Positions 6,465-8,952 of a stretch of 8,952 nt of DNA are shown in pieces. The DNA comes from an uncultured Bacilli bacterium. Its GTDB lineage: Bacteria; Bacillota_I; Bacilli_A; RF39; UBA660. Where the stretch lies: contig CANQYN010000040.1 of the NCBI GenBank assembly GCA_947628105.1, forward strand, positions 1 to 8,952, written 5' to 3'. How positions within the stretch are numbered: position 1 is the stretch's first letter; every line of letters begins with the position of its first letter. The position numbers were made by a program, and so were the translations under genes. A model generated the notes under the pieces. It made no database searches. It was not told where the DNA came from and saw nothing but the letters and a program-made list of their open reading frames with translations.

Positions 6465-7422
6465 TAATTATTTATTAGGATTAGAAATAGCTAAAGATTT
6501 TAATAAAAAATATGGGGTTATAACCTATTCAGGAACTTTAGCAATAGAAATAGCATTAAAGAGTTTACATTTAAAAAAAGGGGCTAAAGTATTAGTTTTA
6601 GCAGAAGTTTGTTATTCGATTATTAATACAATTTGGAAATTAGGTTTGATTCCAGTTATGGTAATTGCGGAGAATCAATTATATTTAACAGATAAGGATA
6701 TTGAGAAAGTTATAAATAAAGAGAAAATTGATTGTATGATGTTAGTTCATCAATATGGAATTTGGAATAATATTGATTTAAATAAATATAGTCAAAAAGG
6801 AATTAAAATAATTGAAGATGTTGCTCAAGCTTGGAAAGTGGGTAATAATAATTATGAAATTGGAAAAAATAGTGATATTGTAGTTACTTCTTTTGGAAAA
6901 AGTAAACCGTTAAGCTATGGTATTGGGGGAGGATTATTTTTTAATGATGAATCTATTTTTAAAATAATTGATTATAGTGATATTGAAAGTAGAGAAAAAG
7001 AAGATATTTTAGTATCTTATACATATCCTTTATGTGAAGATATTTCATATGATAAATTAAAATTAATAGCTAATAAAATAGTTGATGAACAAAAAAATAA
7101 TGCTAAAAAATATTATGAATTATTTTATAATCAGAATATTATTAAATGTTTAGATTCGATTGAAAATAGTGTTTGGCATAGATATCCAATATGGGTGGAG
7201 GATTATAAAATTTATAAAAAAATAATAACAAAATTAAAACAAACAGATTTAGAATATCAATTGTCTCATAGAATAGATTTAACAGAGTTAAAACGTAATA
7301 AAAAGGGGATTAAATATGATAATAGAAAACAGAAAAAATATATTATATTATTAAGAACAAGAAATGTTGATATTAATAAACAAATTGATATTCTTAAAGA
7401 AATTAAAGGTATTTTAGTGTAA
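6457..7422 (+). CDS. Compact DegT/DnrJ/EryC1/StrS family PLP-dependent enzyme
   Basis: This 321-residue protein keeps the DegT-family core: TYSGTLAIEIALKSL (23-37), a substrate/PLP loop AEVCYSI (49-55), IIEDVAQAWKVG (118-129; Asp121 for the PLP nitrogen, Gln124) and TSFGKSKPLSYGIGGGLFF (144-162), in which Lys150 aligns with the Schiff-base lysine. It is shorter than the usual 370-400 residues. It lacks most of the N-terminal segment that precedes the SGT motif, and the C-terminal domain is reduced. It is distinct from the DegT protein earlier in the operon, with little similarity outside the motifs, so it is not a recent duplicate. It may act at a second ring position or on a side-chain amino acid; the substrate is unknown. 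The start is ATG 6457, with AGGAGGA at 6444-6450; an upstream in-frame ATG at 6394 would overlap the methyltransferase by 71 bases and has a poorer context. Confidence 0.8.
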   Translation: MNDNYLLGLEIAKDFNKKYGVITYSGTLAIEIALKSLHLKKGAKVLVLAEVCYSIINTIWKLGLIPVMVIAENQLYLTDKDIEKVINKEKIDCMMLVHQYGIWNNIDLNKYSQKGIKIIEDVAQAWKVGNNNYEIGKNSDIVVTSFGKSKPLSYGIGGGLFFNDESIFKIIDYSDIESREKEDILVSYTYPLCEDISYDKLKLIANKIVDEQKNNAKKYYELFYNQNIIKCLDSIENSVWHRYPIWVEDYKIYKKIITKLKQTDLEYQLSHRIDLTELKRNKKGIKYDNRKQKKYIILLRTRNVDINKQIDILKEIKGILV

Positions 7423-7436
7423 TTAATATATTTTTG

Positions 7437-7445
7437 TGTTATAAT
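7437..7445 (+). promoter_or_regulatory. Extended -10 promoter for the ABC-F gene
   Basis: The sequence TGTTATAAT is a perfect extended -10 element (TGnTATAAT), placed 41 bases before the TTG start. At the ideal 17-base spacing the -35 position (7417-7422, GTGTAA) is poor, which is usual for extended -10 promoters. It lies in the only sizeable gap of the window, directly after the last gene of the operon. The predicted transcript would start near 7452, leaving a leader of roughly 34 bases with no hairpin, leader peptide or attenuator visible. This points to separate and probably constitutive expression. The AT-rich background makes chance TATAAT matches common, but the position and the TG make this one credible. 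Confidence 0.6.
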
Positions 7446-7473
7446 ATGGGTGATTTTTAACGATAAACAAAAA

Positions 7474-7480
7474 GAGGTGG
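7474..7480 (+). promoter_or_regulatory. Ribosome binding site of the ABC-F gene (TTG start)
   Basis: GAGGTGG is five bases before TTG 7486. It is the same core as the site of the first DegT gene. It supports use of a TTG start, since no ATG occurs in frame near the beginning of the conserved domain. Confidence 0.7.
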
Positions 7481-7485
7481 TTAAG

Positions 7486-8952
7486 TTGATAGAAATAAGT
7501 GTAAATAATGCACAAAAGACGTTTGGATTTAAAAAAGTTTTAGATGGATTTGATTTAGAAGCAACAACAGGAGAGAGAATTGCATTAATTGGGCCTAATG
7601 GGTCAGGGAAGACAACTTTGTTTAAAATTATTGCCGGAGAGGAAAATTTAGATCAAGGAATGGTTTCAATTAGAAAAAATGCAACTATAGGATTATTATC
7701 GCAGATTCCACCTAAAGTAAATGATGAAGTTACAGTTAGAGAAATTTTACTTAAAACTTTTGAGGAAGTATTTAAAATAGAAAAACAGTTAAGAGAATAT
7801 GAAGAAAAATTAGCTATAGTATCTTCAGATAAATTAGAATCCGTGTTAAAAATGTATGGAAAATTACAAGAACGGTTTGCTAATATGGGGGGATATGAAA
7901 TAGATGAGAAAGTAAGTAAAATTTGTAATGGTTTTAAAATAGCTGATCAAATGTTAGATAGAAGTTTTAATACTTTATCGGGGGGAGAAAAAACTATTGT
8001 AAATTTAGCTTCTTTAATTATTAGTAATCCGGATATTTTATTGTTAGATGAACCAACCAATCATCTAGATATTGAAACTTTAGAATGGTTTGAACAATTT
8101 TTAGCTAATTATAAGGGAACTATTATAATTAGTTCGCATGATAGATATTTTTTAGATAAAGTGGCGACCAAAACAGTTTTAATTGATAAAGGTAAATCAG
8201 AAGTTTATCATGGAAATTATTCATATTATTTAGAAGAAAGCGAAAGAAGAGCTTTAGCGGAATTTGAAGAATATAAAAATCAACAAAAACAAATTGAAGC
8301 AATGAAAATGGCTGTAAAAAAACTGAAAGAATGGGGAGAAAGAGGAGATAATCCTAGATTTTTTAGAAGAGCAGCATGTATTGAAAGAAAATTAGAAAAA
8401 ATGGAATTATTAGATAAGCCAGATTCTAAAAAACAATTACCTTTAGATTTTGAAATTGATAATAGATCAGGTAAAGATGTTTTAGTGGCGGATAATTTAG
8501 GCATAATTATTGATGATAAAATATTATTTGATGGAGCCGATTTATATTTAAAATATGGAGAAAAAGTCTGTTTGATGGGAAAAAATGGTTCAGGTAAATC
8601 AACATTTGTGAAAGCAGTATTATATGGAAAAAATATTTGCCAGGGAGAAATTAAGATTGGTAGTAATGTATCAATTGGATATATTCCTCAAGAAATAAGA
8701 TTTGAAAATGAAAATGCAACAATTTTAGATATCGCGAGAGAATTTTATGATGGCAATGAGACCCATTTACGAGCAGCCTTAGCAAAGTTTTTATTCTATG
8801 GCGAGAATGTATTTAAAAGAGTAGGAAAATTATCGGGAGGCGAAAAAGTAAGATTAAAGTTATTTGAATTAATTCAAAAAAAAGCTAATCTATTAATTTT
8901 AGATGAACCTACTAACCATATTGATATAGATACTAAAGAAATGCTAGAGGAA
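7486..8952 (+). CDS. ABC-F family ATPase, possible ribosomal protection protein (3' partial)
   Basis: An open frame of 489 codons runs off the end of the window. It has two ATP-binding domains. The first has Walker A GPNGSGKTT (36-44), signature LSGGEK (164-169), Walker B LLLDEPTNHLD (185-195, Glu189) and switch His218 in SSHD. The second has Walker A GKNGSGKST (365-373), LSGGE (449-453) and LLILDEPTNHID (469-480). A charged linker of about 70 residues separates them (near 243-313, with GERGDNPRFFRRA), and there are no membrane segments, which defines ABC-F. These proteins act on the ribosomal E/P site, and some protect it from peptidyl-transferase-centre drugs. The sequence feels closest to the clostridial CplR/Lsa-like group, from memory only. 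The start is TTG 7486, with GAGGTGG five bases upstream; the in-frame GTG at 7477 lies inside that site. It has its own promoter. Self-resistance is inferred from the neighbouring operon; a housekeeping ABC-F is possible. Confidence 0.88.
   Translation, partial: MIEISVNNAQKTFGFKKVLDGFDLEATTGERIALIGPNGSGKTTLFKIIAGEENLDQGMVSIRKNATIGLLSQIPPKVNDEVTVREILLKTFEEVFKIEKQLREYEEKLAIVSSDKLESVLKMYGKLQERFANMGGYEIDEKVSKICNGFKIADQMLDRSFNTLSGGEKTIVNLASLIISNPDILLLDEPTNHLDIETLEWFEQFLANYKGTIIISSHDRYFLDKVATKTVLIDKGKSEVYHGNYSYYLEESERRALAEFEEYKNQQKQIEAMKMAVKKLKEWGERGDNPRFFRRAACIERKLEKMELLDKPDSKKQLPLDFEIDNRSGKDVLVADNLGIIIDDKILFDGADLYLKYGEKVCLMGKNGSGKSTFVKAVLYGKNICQGEIKIGSNVSIGYIPQEIRFENENATILDIAREFYDGNETHLRAALAKFLFYGENVFKRVGKLSGGEKVRLKLFELIQKKANLLILDEPTNHIDIDTKEMLEE

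Larger units (their letters stand above)
110..7422 (+). other. Candidate cytosine peptidyl-nucleoside biosynthetic operon
   Basis: Eight complete genes lie head to tail with junctions of +1, +14, +12, -11, +1, +2 and -8 bases. There is no internal promoter or terminator that I can see, so they are probably one transcript starting upstream. The families are N-glycosidase, radical SAM, glycosyltransferase, DegT, GNAT-like, FemX-like, methyltransferase and DegT. Together they parallel blasticidin/mildiomycin-type pathways, in which CMP is hydrolysed to cytosine, coupled to UDP-glucuronate, decarboxylated, aminated, aminoacylated and methylated. The families are seen in the sequence; the pathway is inference. 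A surface-glycan operon is the competing reading. Confidence 0.55.

Noticed and set aside
6456..6467. Possible Mycoplasma-type code (TGA as Trp)
   Set aside because: The AT-richness suggested it. However, the genes read through without internal TGA, use TGG throughout for Trp, and one gene ends in TGA. That TGA is followed at once by an in-frame TAA, so by itself it is not decisive, but nothing supports reassignment.
110..7422. Capsule or teichoic-acid modification locus
   Set aside because: DegT, glycosyltransferase and FemAB-like genes would fit. But there is no flippase, polymerase, membrane protein or other sugar-nucleotide enzyme in the window, and the N-glycosidase is hard to place. 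It is kept as the main alternative, not as the call.
7420..7460. Rho-independent terminator between the operon and the ABC-F gene
   Set aside because: There is a T-run at 7429-7435, but no GC-containing stem precedes it, so I do not call a terminator.
8280..8504. Minus-strand open frame of 74 codons
   Set aside because: It is antisense to the linker and second domain of the ABC-F gene, which is a clear coding sequence.
1..8952. tRNA, rRNA, CRISPR array, insertion sequence or attachment site
   Set aside because: No cloverleaf-like GC-rich segment, regularly spaced repeat, transposase motif or terminal inverted repeat was seen on either strand.

Overview
The window is very AT-rich DNA in which every gene lies on the plus strand. 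Intergenic gaps are 1-14 bases or negative, apart from one 63-base gap at 7423-7485. Shine-Dalgarno sites are strong (AGGAGG, GAGGTGG). All visible Trp codons are TGG, and stops are TAA, TAG and one TGA. This suggests a low-GC Bacillota / Erysipelotrichia-type bacterium using the standard bacterial code. I cannot name a species. There is no gene-free stretch over 300 bases.

Layout. The 3' end of an unrecognised upstream gene (1-110) runs into a tight operon of eight complete genes (110-7422). In order they are: a nucleoside 2-deoxyribosyltransferase-like N-glycosidase; a radical SAM enzyme with a Cys-rich C-terminus; a GT-B-like glycosyltransferase; a DegT/DnrJ/EryC1/StrS aminotransferase; two proteins of the GNAT-like / FemAB-like fold; a class I SAM-dependent methyltransferase; and a second, compact DegT-family protein. 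A short gap follows with an extended -10 promoter (7437-7445). After it comes a 3'-truncated ABC-F ATPase (from 7486) that runs off the window.

Interpretation (inference). The enzyme set matches the logic of cytosine peptidyl-nucleoside antibiotics of the blasticidin S / mildiomycin / arginomycin type, which are known from GC-rich Streptomyces. A BlsM/MilB-type CMP hydrolase would release cytosine, and a BlsD-type glycosyltransferase would join it to UDP-glucuronate to give cytosylglucuronate. A BlsE-type radical SAM enzyme would decarboxylate that, DegT enzymes would aminate the sugar, FemX-like transferases would add amino acids (possibly from aminoacyl-tRNA), and a methyltransferase would decorate the product. 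Such products bind the ribosomal peptidyl-transferase centre, and ABC-F proteins can protect that site, so the neighbouring ABC-F gene is a plausible self-resistance gene. No transporter or UDP-glucuronate-forming enzyme is visible, so the locus probably continues upstream.

The main alternative is a surface-glycan modification operon, since DegT, glycosyltransferase and FemAB-like genes also occur there. The N-glycosidase next to the radical SAM enzyme and the glycosyltransferase argues against that reading but does not exclude it.
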